Of a stretch of 48,452 nt of DNA, positions 1-7,832 are shown one piece after another. Origin of the DNA: Neobacillus drentensis NBRC 102427 (GTDB lineage: Bacteria; Bacillota; Bacilli; Bacillales; Cytobacillaceae); NCBI RefSeq assembly GCF_001591445.1, contig NZ_BCUX01000014.1:1-48452 (forward strand). The letters are read 5' to 3'. Under the pieces are notes generated by a model. It had not been told where the DNA came from. It saw nothing but the letters and a program-made list of their open reading frames with translations, and made no database searches. How positions within the stretch are numbered: the first letter of the stretch is position 1; every line of letters starts with the position of its first letter. The position numbers were made by a program, and so were the translations under genes.

Positions 1-54
1 GTATACGTGTAGGGTTCGCTTTTTGTTTCCTGCGGACCACTGTTCAATCACATA

Positions 55-1173
55 CTATAATTTTTTAAAGACATCTTGTTCAGTTTGGTTATCCAGTTTT
101 GAGGAGCGAATGTATTTCTTATCAACATTGGGTGACGTCATAACTGAAAGCAGTGCACCGTAATTAAGGTCAAACTCTACTTCATCTCCGACTTTCAATT
201 CCATTCTTTTTGCATCAATTATTATATGGTCACTGCTTGAACCAAGAATATCAATATCTAATCTTGGTGTTAGGCCAGAAACTAGGACATCCTGACAGCC
301 AACTCCTAGTATGACTCTTCTAATCTGCCCTCGGTCATGGAATTCGGGAGAAATCCCAAACGCGTTTTGACCTCTATCTCCATCTGGTAATGATCCTTTT
401 ATCTTTGATTCTATAACCTCAGCAACGAATGTGAACACATTGGTAAATAAATTAGGAATCCTTGTTCGACCGAGCGTTTCGCAACCTAGAAAAATGGATT
501 CACCTATCCTTATATTATTGATGGTACCTATGTCTTCAGACGCCATGAACCAATTGTAATTGGCTGAATTCCCTCCTGATATATAGGCAAGAGGAAAATT
601 GAATTCTTCCTCAATATGATCAGCCAGTAAGGATAATGTACTCATCTTATCTTCAGTTGGTTTCACGCCACCAAGACAAGCGAAATTCGCTCCAATACCA
701 ACTATAGCAATTCCCGGTAGTTGTAGTACCTCTTCAATAAAACCGTCGATGTCAGCGGGAAGAATACCTTCCCTTAGATCGCCAAGGTCTACCATTAAAA
801 TAATTTTATGCGGAAATCCGTTCTTCACTGCAGCGGCTGAAAGACTTTTTATTACTGATATTTCCGTATTAATACTGATATCAGCATATTTAATGACCTG
901 GTCGACTTCGCTTAAAGAAGGAGTTTTTAATAAAATAAATTCCGCCTTTATTTTTGCATTACGCATGTTCCTAAGATTTCCTATTTTGGAGTCTGCAAGG
1001 ATTCGGATGCCTTTATTTACAAGAACCTGGGCGATCTCTGGAATCCCACAGACCACTTTGGTAACCCCCATGATTCCTATATTTTTTGAGCCATACAAAT
1101 TTAGCAGGACTTCGACATTGTTCCCTAACTTTACAAGATCAATTTCGACCCTTGATGACATAAAATCAATCAA
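55..1173 (-). CDS. Alanine/ornithine racemase-family PLP enzyme
   Basis: Fold-type III PLP enzyme of the alanine-racemase N-terminal-domain family, closest in style to ornithine racemase and YhfX-like proteins. The PLP lysine sits in GVTKVVCG near residue 40, and SGGNSANYNW near residue 200 matches the phosphate-binding segment of this subfamily. The family interconverts D and L amino acids; the substrate here is not evident. The frame opens with TTG at 1173, overlapping the last 4 bases of the upstream DUF1611 gene, so the two are translationally coupled. An internal ATG (1161) is an alternative start, and neither has a strong ribosome site. Pairing with a DUF1611 protein suggests D-amino-acid metabolism (inference). 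Confidence 0.85.
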   Translation of the reverse strand: MIDFMSSRVEIDLVKLGNNVEVLLNLYGSKNIGIMGVTKVVCGIPEIAQVLVNKGIRILADSKIGNLRNMRNAKIKAEFILLKTPSLSEVDQVIKYADISINTEISVIKSLSAAAVKNGFPHKIILMVDLGDLREGILPADIDGFIEEVLQLPGIAIVGIGANFACLGGVKPTEDKMSTLSLLADHIEEEFNFPLAYISGGNSANYNWFMASEDIGTINNIRIGESIFLGCETLGRTRIPNLFTNVFTFVAEVIESKIKGSLPDGDRGQNAFGISPEFHDRGQIRRVILGVGCQDVLVSGLTPRLDIDILGSSSDHIIIDAKRMELKVGDEVEFDLNYGALLSVMTSPNVDKKYIRSSKLDNQTEQDVFKKL

Positions 1174-2267
1174 TTGACGAGTACTTCTACAAGATGATTT
1201 CTTCTTTCCTTCAGTTCTGGAAAAGTTTCCAGGATGCTCGTAATCAACTTGTCACAACCATGTAAGATAACATCTGTGGCCGGAATCTCGAATTGATCTT
1301 CATATTGGACGATCACATGATCAACCTCAGAATTCGTCATATTTTCATGGTTAATCGTAACCGCTATGACCTTCGTTTCAGAAAAACGCTCAATTAACTC
1401 AATCTCACTTTCTAACGTTGGCATTTTCATAAAGTTGAAGTCGCCTAATTGCTGACGCTTCGGAGGATGTTGAACAATGACCGCACCAGGTCTTGCCCCT
1501 CTTAAAATTCCACAAGAACTTATATAACCTGGATGACTCAAAGCACCCTGGCCTTCGACGATAATAAGGTCGGGACGATCATTTTCGTAAGCTTTCATGA
1601 TTTCATTTTCAATTTCACCTATCATAAATTGTAAAGGCATGGCATCTATGGCAACACCATACTTTGCCCCTTGAATGATGCCTGTCTGTCCTGTTGCCAC
1701 AAATGAAACGTTAAACCCTTTTGCCTCTAATGCAGCTTCAAGAATGACCGAGGTGGTTCTTTTACCAACAGCACTGTCGGTCCCAAGAATAGCTATAATG
1801 GGGGTTGGGATATCTAAAATTCGTCCAGAGAAGATATGTAAATCTTTATTTGGCAGAGGCTTTCTTACGTCGTGAATGGTAACTCCAAACTGCTCAGCAT
1901 ATTTCATAAATTCTTCATCATGAGTAAGAAATTCTTGAAGGGGGTTAATGATATCCATTCCATTTTCTATTGCTTTTAAGATAATTTTTCTTTCCTCTTC
2001 TTTTAAAACGGCATCGGCAGGAGCTATACCATATATAAACTGATCTGGTAAGGGACTTACTGTCTTAAGCACTTGTTCTAGGCTAGCATAAATCGGGATG
2101 TTATTTTTTTTGCCTTCAAGGTATTCACCTGAATCTAAACTTTCCTTCGTACTATCAATGACACCGACGATCATATATTTCTTTGAGTTTCGAATGAGAC
2201 CATTGGCCGTCTTTCCATCCATTGTCCCAAAATTTCCTTCACAATAAATAATTGCTGTTTTTTTCAT
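1170..2267 (-). CDS. DUF1611 P-loop protein (DgcN-like)
   Basis: A 365-residue DUF1611 protein: an N-terminal Rossmann-like domain (residues 1-140), then a P-loop domain with the Walker A motif GTDSAVGKRTTS near residue 160 and VEGQGALSHPGY near 235. A DUF1611 member, DgcN, has been described as an N-acetyltransferase in D-glutamate catabolism, so acyl transfer to a D-amino acid is possible. The track frame extends to 2300, but ATG 2267 is preceded by AGAAGGGA at good spacing and begins the conserved domain, so I chose it. The gene overlaps the racemase downstream and is divergent from the LysR gene. The exact reaction is uncertain. Confidence 0.82.
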   Translation of the reverse strand: MKKTAIIYCEGNFGTMDGKTANGLIRNSKKYMIVGVIDSTKESLDSGEYLEGKKNNIPIYASLEQVLKTVSPLPDQFIYGIAPADAVLKEEERKIILKAIENGMDIINPLQEFLTHDEEFMKYAEQFGVTIHDVRKPLPNKDLHIFSGRILDIPTPIIAILGTDSAVGKRTTSVILEAALEAKGFNVSFVATGQTGIIQGAKYGVAIDAMPLQFMIGEIENEIMKAYENDRPDLIIVEGQGALSHPGYISSCGILRGARPGAVIVQHPPKRQQLGDFNFMKMPTLESEIELIERFSETKVIAVTINHENMTNSEVDHVIVQYEDQFEIPATDVILHGCDKLITSILETFPELKERRNHLVEVLVN

Positions 2268-2724
2268 AATAATTCCCTTCTCGTTTGTTTTTTTCCTCAT
2301 TTTAATGCTGGGTTAGTAAAAATTCCCAAAATACAAACAAAAAAAACACCATAACAAATTGAAGAAAATAGGCTGAAGCCAATACGCAAAATGTAAGGTG
2401 TTTTTAGTAATATGAATTTATTCTTTTCTCAAGTATTAATTATACCATAGGTTTCCCAAACTTATTTGGATTTTTAAGGTAAAAAAATTGGACTTGCTCG
2501 TTATGGATGATTAACTGAGTAAAAAAAGGAAAAAACCCTACTCTGCAGTTGAGTAGGGCGGGGGATGAAAATGTAAAGTAAATGGTAAATAAAGTATAGC
2601 ATACAATCATCGTATTCCCTAATTTTTTTAAATTGATAGAATTACTTGAAAAGAATTATAATGAAATATATATAATTTACTGAAGGAATACCATAAACGC
2701 ATTACTTTTACAGAGGTGTAAGCT
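2268..2724. other. Divergent intergenic region, no gene seen
   Basis: 457 bp between the minus-strand DUF1611 gene and the plus-strand LysR gene. It is AT-rich, with no convincing ORF. It must hold the promoters for both directions and contains a hairpin that would terminate minus-strand transcripts (2530-2558). A second long-range pairing is possible between AAAACACC near 2344 and GGTGTTTT near 2396. Confidence 0.6.
2530..2558 (-). terminator. Hairpin with T-tract on minus strand
   Basis: Arms CCCTACTC (2536-2543) and GAGTAGGG (2551-2558) enclose a 7-base loop. Read on the minus strand, the stem is followed by TTTTTTCC and another T-run. It lies upstream of the DUF1611/racemase operon, where no gene precedes it on that strand, so it may be a leader attenuator or the end of a short RNA. 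Confidence 0.6.
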
Positions 2725-3603
2725 TTGGAATTAAGACAATTACAATTATTTCTTGAAGTGGCAAAGCACAAAAGTATTACAAAAGCAGCAGAGAGTATGC
2801 ATCTTTCACAACCTGCATTGAGCAAGTCAATCAAGGCCCTAGAGGACGAGCTTGGCATGACGTTGATTATTCGTACCAATAAGACAAGTGACCTGACGGA
2901 TGCCGGCAGGATTGTCCTTGAATATTCTCAGAAGATGGCAGCAGTGCTTAATGAGATGAAAACTACATTAAATGATATTACGAACCTGTCAATGGGGCAG
3001 ATTGATATTGGACTTCCTCCATTTATTGGCAGTTTATTTTTCCCAAGAGTAATGGCCAAGTTTCATCATACCTTTCCCAATATCGAACTGAATATTACCG
3101 AGTATGGTGGTGCCAGGGTCGTCAAAAGTGTCGAGGAAGGGGAATTCGAGCTTGGTGTCGCAGTTCTTCCGATTGATGAACAGCAATTTGATGTCTATCC
3201 TATCGTGGAAGAAGAAATGAAACTGTTAGTCTACAAAGATCATCCCTTAGCAACCCGTAACGTGGTCGATATTAAGGAATTAAAAGATGAAGAGTTTATT
3301 TTTTACCATGAGGAATTTGCCCTAAATAAAATTATGAGAAATCAGTTTATTGCCGCGGGTTTTGAGCCGAAAATTTTGTTTCAGAGTTCCCAGTGGGATC
3401 TAATGACGGAAATGGTGGCGGCTAACCTCGGAATCACGATTCTTCCGGACTCCATTTGTAACCGGGCTTTTAACACTGACTTAAGGGTCATCGATCTTAA
3501 GGAAGATATTCTCTGGAGATTGGCTGTCATCACAAAGCAGGGTCGATATATATCCAACGCCGGCCGAACCTTTATTGATTTTATTTTAAAAGAACCATTA
3601 TAA
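2725..3603 (+). CDS. cidR: LysR-family regulator, CidR-like
   Basis: A 292-residue LysR regulator. The N-terminal winged helix-turn-helix (residues 1-60) has the classic MELRQLQLFLEVA start and AAESMHLSQPALSKSIKALE recognition region; the remainder is a periplasmic-binding-like effector domain. The start is TTG 2725, 6 bases after GAGGTG. It lies immediately upstream of CidA/CidB genes in the same orientation, the arrangement of B. subtilis ywbI-ywbHG, where the LysR protein activates the holin-like pair in response to overflow-metabolism acids. It is also divergent from the racemase operon, so control of that operon cannot be excluded. The symbol is assigned by synteny and family. Confidence 0.85.
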   Translation: MELRQLQLFLEVAKHKSITKAAESMHLSQPALSKSIKALEDELGMTLIIRTNKTSDLTDAGRIVLEYSQKMAAVLNEMKTTLNDITNLSMGQIDIGLPPFIGSLFFPRVMAKFHHTFPNIELNITEYGGARVVKSVEEGEFELGVAVLPIDEQQFDVYPIVEEEMKLLVYKDHPLATRNVVDIKELKDEEFIFYHEEFALNKIMRNQFIAAGFEPKILFQSSQWDLMTEMVAANLGITILPDSICNRAFNTDLRVIDLKEDILWRLAVITKQGRYISNAGRTFIDFILKEPL

Positions 3604-3663
3604 CTTTCAGTTATGAAAATCATTCAAAATATGTATTTTACGAATGGCGAAAATCAGCGTACG

Positions 3664-3681
3664 ATTAACTCTATAGTTAAT
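3664..3681. promoter_or_regulatory. Inverted repeat upstream of cidA
   Basis: ATTAACT-CTAT-AGTTAAT, a perfect 7-bp inverted repeat with a 4-base spacer, lies between cidR and cidA, just before the terminator-like hairpin. Its size and position suit a LysR-type operator. Binding is inferred. Confidence 0.35.
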
Positions 3682-3688
3682 TTCGGAA

Positions 3689-3715
3689 TGAAGAGGAGTT
3701 TTAACTCCTCTTTTT
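3689..3715 (+). terminator. Terminator or attenuator before cidA
   Basis: AAGAGGAGTT (3691-3700) pairs with AACTCCTCTT (3703-3712), followed by TTT. The stem ends only a few bases before the cidA start. It could end the cidR message or act as an attenuator for cidAB. Confidence 0.65.
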
Positions 3716-3720
3716 GCATT

Positions 3721-4107
3721 ATGGAGGGGATTGTTACGAGGAAACTTGGTGTCATTATCATACAAGTAGTATTTTTACATGTTTTTTTGTTTCTGGGGGC
3801 GGCACTTAAAGAGGTCATTCCACTTCCCATCCCTGCATCTATGTTTGGTTTGTTTCTTCTTTTTATCGCACTTAATTTCAAAATTATCAAATTGGAATGG
3901 GTGGAAAGAGGCGCAAATTGGCTGTTAGCGGAGCTGCTTTTGTTCTTTGTTCCTTCTGCTGTAGGGATTGTAAATTATGATGAAATTTTTAGTGTCCAGG
4001 GAGCAGAAATCGTTGGTTTGATTGGAATTAGCACCATTATTGTCATGGGAATTACGGCGCTAATAGCAGAAAAAATAACTGGCTGGAAAAGGAGTGAGCA
4101 GCATTGA
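3721..4107 (+). CDS. cidA: CidA/LrgA-family holin-like membrane protein
   Basis: About 128 residues with four predicted membrane helices and the LrgA/CidA hallmark PLPIPASMFGLFLLF near residue 38. The family forms membrane oligomers with a CidB partner and is linked to murein hydrolase control and, in Bacillus, to export or uptake of pyruvate/acetate-type overflow products. An open frame begins at 3613, but its first 36 codons run through a terminator-like hairpin and are not family-like. ATG 3721 gives the usual length, although GGAGGGG (3723-3729) lies inside the frame just after it, so the start is uncertain (a non-ATG start a few codons on is possible). It overlaps cidB. Confidence 0.85.
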   Translation: MEGIVTRKLGVIIIQVVFLHVFLFLGAALKEVIPLPIPASMFGLFLLFIALNFKIIKLEWVERGANWLLAELLLFFVPSAVGIVNYDEIFSVQGAEIVGLIGISTIIVMGITALIAEKITGWKRSEQH

Positions 4108-4805
4108 TGATGATTTTATTTACAATATTAACGTTTCTCATTTACCTTTTTTCGAAAAAGGCGTATACCAAATGGAGCCTCTTCTTTTTTCATCCTTTAT
4201 TGCTAGCACCGGTCCTATTAATTATTCTGATTTCAGTTACACATGTTTCAGCTGACCAATATCTTGTTGACTCAAAATGGCTTACCCATTTGCTCGGACC
4301 GGCCACAGTCGCTTTTGCTGTTCCGATTTATAAAAACTTAAGCATCATCAAAAAATATGTAGGCACGATTATCATTAGTATCACCTCAGGAACGCTCGTC
4401 GCCATTTTTTCAACATTTGGATTGTCGAAATTGCTCCACTTGAATACTGACTTTATTAATTCAATCCTGCCAAGATCGATTACAACACCGATCGCGATCG
4501 AGGTTTCAAAAGAAATCGGCGGCCTGCCGACTCTGACAACTGTATTTGTTATATTAACGGGAATTATTGGCGGTATTGTGGGTCCATCGGTTATTAAAGG
4601 ACTTTCCATTAAAACCCCAATTGCCAAAGGACTTGCACTAGGTATGGGAGCGCATGGTGTTGGAACTAACAAAGCAATCGAATACGGGAGACAGGAAGCC
4701 ACATTCTCGTCCCTGGCGATGATCTTCGCCGCATTAATTACCTTAATCTGGGGTGCCTTTCTGATACCAACACTAATGAATTTCAATATCCATCATATTT
4801 TTTAG
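4104..4805 (+). CDS. cidB: CidB/LrgB-family membrane protein
   Basis: A 233-residue LrgB/CidB protein with about seven hydrophobic helices and the conserved block ILPRSITTPIAIEVSKEIGG near residue 120, followed by GMGAHGVGTNKAIEYG near 190. It is the membrane partner of CidA. The first codons offer TTG 4104, ATG 4107 and ATG 4110, all behind AAAAGGAGTGAG; the TTG has the best spacing. It overlaps cidA by 4 bases, so it is translationally coupled. A strong palindromic terminator follows directly at 4814. Confidence 0.87.
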   Translation: MMMILFTILTFLIYLFSKKAYTKWSLFFFHPLLLAPVLLIILISVTHVSADQYLVDSKWLTHLLGPATVAFAVPIYKNLSIIKKYVGTIIISITSGTLVAIFSTFGLSKLLHLNTDFINSILPRSITTPIAIEVSKEIGGLPTLTTVFVILTGIIGGIVGPSVIKGLSIKTPIAKGLALGMGAHGVGTNKAIEYGRQEATFSSLAMIFAALITLIWGAFLIPTLMNFNIHHIF

Positions 4806-4813
4806 TACTATTG

Positions 4814-4862
4814 GGTGTCAGGCACTATGTGAAAATTTCACATAGTGCCTGACACCTTTTTA
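4814..4862 (+). terminator. Long palindrome of the GTGTCAGGCAC repeat family, acting as terminator
   Basis: Perfect 21-bp arms (4814-4834 and 4836-4856), starting GGTGTCAGGCAC and ending GTGCCTGACACC, followed by TTTTT. It closes the cid operon. Related palindromes occur at 12111, 47203 and, as a half-site, at 6894. Confidence 0.85.
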
Positions 4863-4928
4863 ATATTCACAGGACTGTAACATGTGTAGCGAAATAATGG
4901 AAATACCATGGAAATAATAAGAGTGTAA

Positions 4929-5222
4929 GCAAATGCAATAAACAAGCGAATACCCATTGTAGGGTTCCATTTAACAGGAGGTGGACTTTTCAGCACTTGG
5001 ACTAGATGGATAAATTCAGGAATCGATACAAATGGGATAATAACAAGTAAGAACGAAGCCGCTTGTTATGCATTCACATCTTTACGGATTGGAGGGGATG
5101 TTGATTCGTCCAAGAATAAAGCAGAAATGAGGGATGTGGATGGAATTATAAAATTGCTAAAAAAAGTGGAGTGTTCCCGAAGTACTGCTTCACTTTCTAG
5201 TAGCTGTCATAACAAAAAAGGG
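4929..5222 (+). pseudogene. Possible gene remnant without a start
   Basis: After TAA at 4926 this frame stays open for about 98 codons up to the terminator at 5220. It encodes glycine- and tryptophan-rich text (for example IPIVGFHLTGGGLFSTWTRW near its beginning) but has no ATG, GTG or TTG before 5127. I do not recognise the family. Long openness in an AT-rich spacer hints at a truncated old gene, but chance is not excluded. The rest of the 4863-5339 gap holds only the terminator hairpin. Confidence 0.2.
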
Positions 5223-5257
5223 CCAACTCAAATTTTATTGAGTCAGGCCTTTTTTTA
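5217..5257. terminator. Bidirectional terminator hairpin
   Basis: A stem with GGCC/GGCC outer and ACTCAA/TTGAGT inner pairs (5221-5248) is flanked by an A-run on the left and a T-run (5250-5256) on the right, so it can stop transcripts in both directions. It serves the minus-strand gene ending at 5340. Confidence 0.75.
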
Positions 5258-5339
5258 TGGGATGTTCCTTTATATAGGATTAGAGGTAATCATTCGTAAG
5301 ATTTCCCCAAGCTCACTTAATCTGTATTCAATTTTTTCC

Positions 5340-5831
5340 TTAAGAAATAGCTCGGGCCTGTTTTTGATAACGTGTTTTAAAGATTCCAGTTGGCTTTTCC
5401 CAGAAGTATGGCAAGTGAGCAGTATATTGATTGAATATTTCTATCAATTTATGAAAATTCTTCATTTCATAAACATTAAAAGCAACACCATTTTCTGTTT
5501 TTACCTGAAAATAGCATGTAGTTGTGTTATTCTCACCGGGAGATTCTCTTTCGTAATAAAGGGTTTCGGTCACATCTTCCCAGGCGTAGTCATTGACAAT
5601 AATTCCTTTTCGTTTATTGGTCACTGAGACAGTAAACCCTTTTTCCCGGCAGGAAATGGTGGTGTCGTTACCAAAGTAACGCAGCCATAAAAAGATAACC
5701 ACCCCAATTACAAAGATAAGTGCCCCAATGAAAACATTAATCAACATGAAGCCAATCCCAATAACACCAAAAATAAGTCCAAAAACAACAGAAGATTTGG
5801 AAGACGTTTTATTCGAGAATTCTCTGTTAAT
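5340..5831 (-). CDS. Small two-helix membrane protein, likely ATT start
   Basis: Unknown family. The ATG-based frame (5340-5747) begins in the middle of a hydrophobic region. The same frame stays open upstream to ATT at 5831, six bases after AGGGGGG, adding a polar N-terminus (NREFSNKTSSKSS) and a first transmembrane helix (VVFGLIFGVIGIGFMLINVF). The full protein would be 163 residues: two adjacent membrane helices (about residues 14-57), then a cytosolic domain with alternating beta-like segments resembling PH-like YcxB/YdbT-type domains (weak impression). Either the rare ATT start is real or the N-terminus carries a mutation. It is transcribed toward the terminator at 5217-5257. Confidence 0.65.
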   Translation of the reverse strand: MNREFSNKTSSKSSVVFGLIFGVIGIGFMLINVFIGALIFVIGVVIFLWLRYFGNDTTISCREKGFTVSVTNKRKGIIVNDYAWEDVTETLYYERESPGENNTTTCYFQVKTENGVAFNVYEMKNFHKLIEIFNQYTAHLPYFWEKPTGIFKTRYQKQARAIS

Positions 5832-5923
5832 AAAAATCCCCCCTTAGTAAGAAGGGTATGCGTTCCATTGTTTTAAATGACCGGACATGCCTCAAGGACT
5901 TAAACAAAATTAATCGACAAAAA

Positions 5924-5951
5924 TAGCGTCACCTCTTTTGAAGTGACGCAT
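5924..5951 (-). terminator. Terminator of the HAD gene
   Basis: GCGTCAC (5926-5932) and GTGACGC (5943-5949) form a hairpin. On the minus strand it is followed by TATTTTTG. It lies just downstream of the HAD phosphatase stop. Confidence 0.6.
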
Positions 5952-5977
5952 TTACTTTCACTTTCAACAAGAAGATT

Positions 5978-6820
5978 TTATTTTTTCAATACAGGTGTTT
6001 GTTCTCCGGAGTTCAATAATTGTAATTGCTCTCGAACCGCATAGGCAAAACCATCTTCGTCATTTGTTTTTGTGATGAGATCGGCTTTTTGTTGAACATA
6101 GACAGGGGCATTTCCCATCGCTACAGAAGTGGTAGCTACTTCAAACTGGGCAAGGTCATTTCCGCCGTCCCCGAATGCGATAATTTCTTCAAAGGATAGA
6201 TCCATCATTTTTTGGTAGCGTAAGATAGCTTTTCCTTTATGTGCTTCATTTGAAGTGATTTCCACATTATTAGGAAAGGAAGAAGCGATTGAAATTTCAA
6301 ATTTTCCAGCTAATGCTGCTTTAACCTCGTTTATTCTTTCTAATTGGTCCGGATGTACTAAGGCAATAAGTTTATAGATTTTTACATCGTCTTTTCGAAG
6401 GATTTCCTCATAATCAAATTCTTGAAAAAGGGTATCAAGCTCTTGCTTTGTTTTCCCGTGTAATGGAGGCAAGGTCGAAGGAAAACCGCCATAATTTGTG
6501 TAAACCAGAATCCCAACGCCAAGCTCTTTTAAAATCGTAAAAAATTTTTTATAGGTTGACATTGTTAAAGTTGCCTCGTATAGCATTTCTCTCATTTCTG
6601 AATATAAAACCGAACCGTTAATGCAAAAAATAGGAATCTCCATATTTTGAACGGCTTTTAACTTAATGACATCCGCATAAGCGCGACCGGTATTTAAAAT
6701 AAGGCAGTGGCCTGCTTCTTTCAATTCGTTTAAAGCTTTCTCATTCTCCACGCTTATTTCATGCTGAGAGTTTAAGAGGGTGCCATCTAAATCAATTGAA
6801 ATACATTTCATAGTTGTCAT
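5978..6820 (-). CDS. Cof-type HAD phosphatase
   Basis: A Cof/type IIB HAD-superfamily hydrolase of about 280 residues. Motif I is ISIDLDGTLLNS near the N-terminus with the nucleophilic Asp, motif II is LILNTGRA, and motif IV is AFGDGGNDLAQFE near residue 215; the region between is the C2B cap. The family dephosphorylates sugar phosphates, FMN or PLP-like metabolites, and the substrate is not predictable. The open frame begins at 6841, but the likely starts are ATG 6820 or ATG 6811 after AAAGGA. It is a single gene followed by its own terminator. Confidence 0.88.
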   Translation of the reverse strand: MTTMKCISIDLDGTLLNSQHEISVENEKALNELKEAGHCLILNTGRAYADVIKLKAVQNMEIPIFCINGSVLYSEMREMLYEATLTMSTYKKFFTILKELGVGILVYTNYGGFPSTLPPLHGKTKQELDTLFQEFDYEEILRKDDVKIYKLIALVHPDQLERINEVKAALAGKFEISIASSFPNNVEITSNEAHKGKAILRYQKMMDLSFEEIIAFGDGGNDLAQFEVATTSVAMGNAPVYVQQKADLITKTNDEDGFAYAVREQLQLLNSGEQTPVLKK

Positions 6821-6893
6821 ATTTCCTTTCCATTCCATCATAAAGACTACTATAGCAGATTTATACTCAAAAATGTGTTTCCAAATTTATGTT

Positions 6894-6906
6894 GGTGCCT
6901 GACACC
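6894..6906. repeat. Half-copy of the GGTGCCTGACACC repeat
   Basis: GGTGCCTGACACC occurs alone between the HAD gene and the next promoter. It matches one arm of the palindromes at 4814, 12111 and 47203. Confidence 0.7.
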
Positions 6907-6945
6907 ATGGTTGTTAAAATGATGTTTGGCTATTTTACATTAGTG

Positions 6946-6974
6946 TTGAATTAACAGTTATTTCCTCTTATAAT
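6946..6974 (+). promoter_or_regulatory. Sigma-A promoter
   Basis: TTGAAT (6946-6951), a 17-bp spacer and TATAAT (6969-6974), about 80 bp before the small protein at 7057. Confidence 0.75.
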
Positions 6975-7056
6975 CAATTCAATAACCTAATGAAGGAAAT
7001 GTTATTTTCATTCCTCCTGTTCCTTTTTGCGAATAAGAGTTAAGGAGTGACCAAAG

Positions 7057-7338
7057 ATGATTACAAGAATTAACGAAGTTACTGGATTTATCAATAATTT
7101 TGAACGGTATGCTAGTTTGGATGGGACGAAATATTTTCTTACCTTAAACACGGTCAGTCCCAATGGAACACTTACGATTATGAAGTATCCTGATGGAATG
7201 TTTACCTACCATAGAAAAAACGAACAGTATTGGGATATTAGAGAAATAGATATGGATGAAGAAATGTTATCGGACATTATCTGGGGATTTAGAAAAACCA
7301 TTAACGAATCTATTTTAGAAAGCACAATCATACTTTAA
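7057..7338 (+). CDS. Hypothetical 93-residue protein
   Basis: Family not recognised. It is a small, soluble, acidic protein with alternating aromatic and charged residues (YHRKNEQYWDIREIDMDEEM in the middle), probably a small alpha/beta fold, with no signal peptide or membrane helix. It has a good ribosome site (AAGGAG, 9 bases before ATG), a clear sigma-A promoter at 6946-6974 and its own terminator at 7359, so it is a real monocistronic gene. Confidence 0.75.
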   Translation: MITRINEVTGFINNFERYASLDGTKYFLTLNTVSPNGTLTIMKYPDGMFTYHRKNEQYWDIREIDMDEEMLSDIIWGFRKTINESILESTIIL

Positions 7339-7358
7339 TTATCTGAAAAACATCAATT

Positions 7359-7383
7359 CTTTGACCAATCAAAGCTTTTTTTC
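7359..7383 (+). terminator. Rho-independent terminator
   Basis: CTTTGA-CCAA-TCAAAG (7359-7374) followed by C and seven T residues. Confidence 0.7.
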
Positions 7384-7454
7384 TGCACCATTTCCTTACA
7401 ATTTGAAAGTATTTTTTCGGAAATTTATGGACATTATATTGCTGAGGTGATGGA

Positions 7455-7631
7455 ATGGCCACGGCAAAAGTTGGTGACGTGATTTCCTTTCAACGGGAGG
7501 GAAAAAACCATGAAGGTGTCGTTTCCGGGATTAGGGAAAATTCTGTTATGGTCCAATATGGTTTTTCAAAAGAAAAAGATGAACCGCTTACAACCATTGT
7601 AAACCATAAAAATTACAAAATTAAGAAGTAA
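7455..7631 (+). CDS. DUF2187 (YkvS-like) small protein
   Basis: A 58-residue protein with the pattern VGDVISFQREGKNHEGVVSG, then ENSVMVQY, then TIVNHKNYKI at the C-terminus. This matches the DUF2187 family, whose B. subtilis member is YkvS; the family is a small KOW/SH3-like beta barrel of unknown role. The start ATG 7455 follows GAGGTG by 5 bases. A terminator follows at 7652. Confidence 0.82.
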   Translation: MATAKVGDVISFQREGKNHEGVVSGIRENSVMVQYGFSKEKDEPLTTIVNHKNYKIKK

Positions 7632-7651
7632 AAGGTTGACCATATTAAGTC

Positions 7652-7686
7652 GAGTGTGGGATTAAAATCTCCACTCATTTTTTTGT
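7652..7686 (+). terminator. Rho-independent terminator
   Basis: GAGTG-GGA pairs with TCTCCACTC across a short loop (7652-7677), followed by an eight-base region of mostly T. Confidence 0.7.
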
Positions 7687-7719
7687 GTCTAAATATATTC
7701 AGAAAAATTAAATTATTAA

Positions 7720-7749
7720 TTGACAAAATCCACCTTTTGGAACAAGAAT
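7720..7749 (+). promoter_or_regulatory. Weak sigma-A promoter for the acyl-CoA ligase
   Basis: A perfect TTGACA (7720-7725), 18-bp spacer, then AAGAAT (4 of 6). It lies about 85 bp before the ligase start. Confidence 0.35.
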
Positions 7750-7832
7750 AGACTTGTGATGTAACTTTCAAAAGGACCAATTCGCGAATATATTACCCAT
7801 CACTCTCATTTTATTAAAGAGGAGTTGGTTAC

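Noticed and set aside
749..1177. A 142-residue ORF antisense to the racemase gene
   Set aside because: Shadow frame of a conserved PLP-enzyme gene, with no ribosome site or recognisable domain.
3613..3720. N-terminal extension of CidA
   Set aside because: It would translate through a terminator-like stem, gives an atypically long protein and has no family resemblance.
5127..5627. A 166-residue plus-strand ORF
   Set aside because: It runs through a strong terminator hairpin and then antisense through the small membrane-protein gene. Only its upstream part could be a remnant, listed with low confidence.
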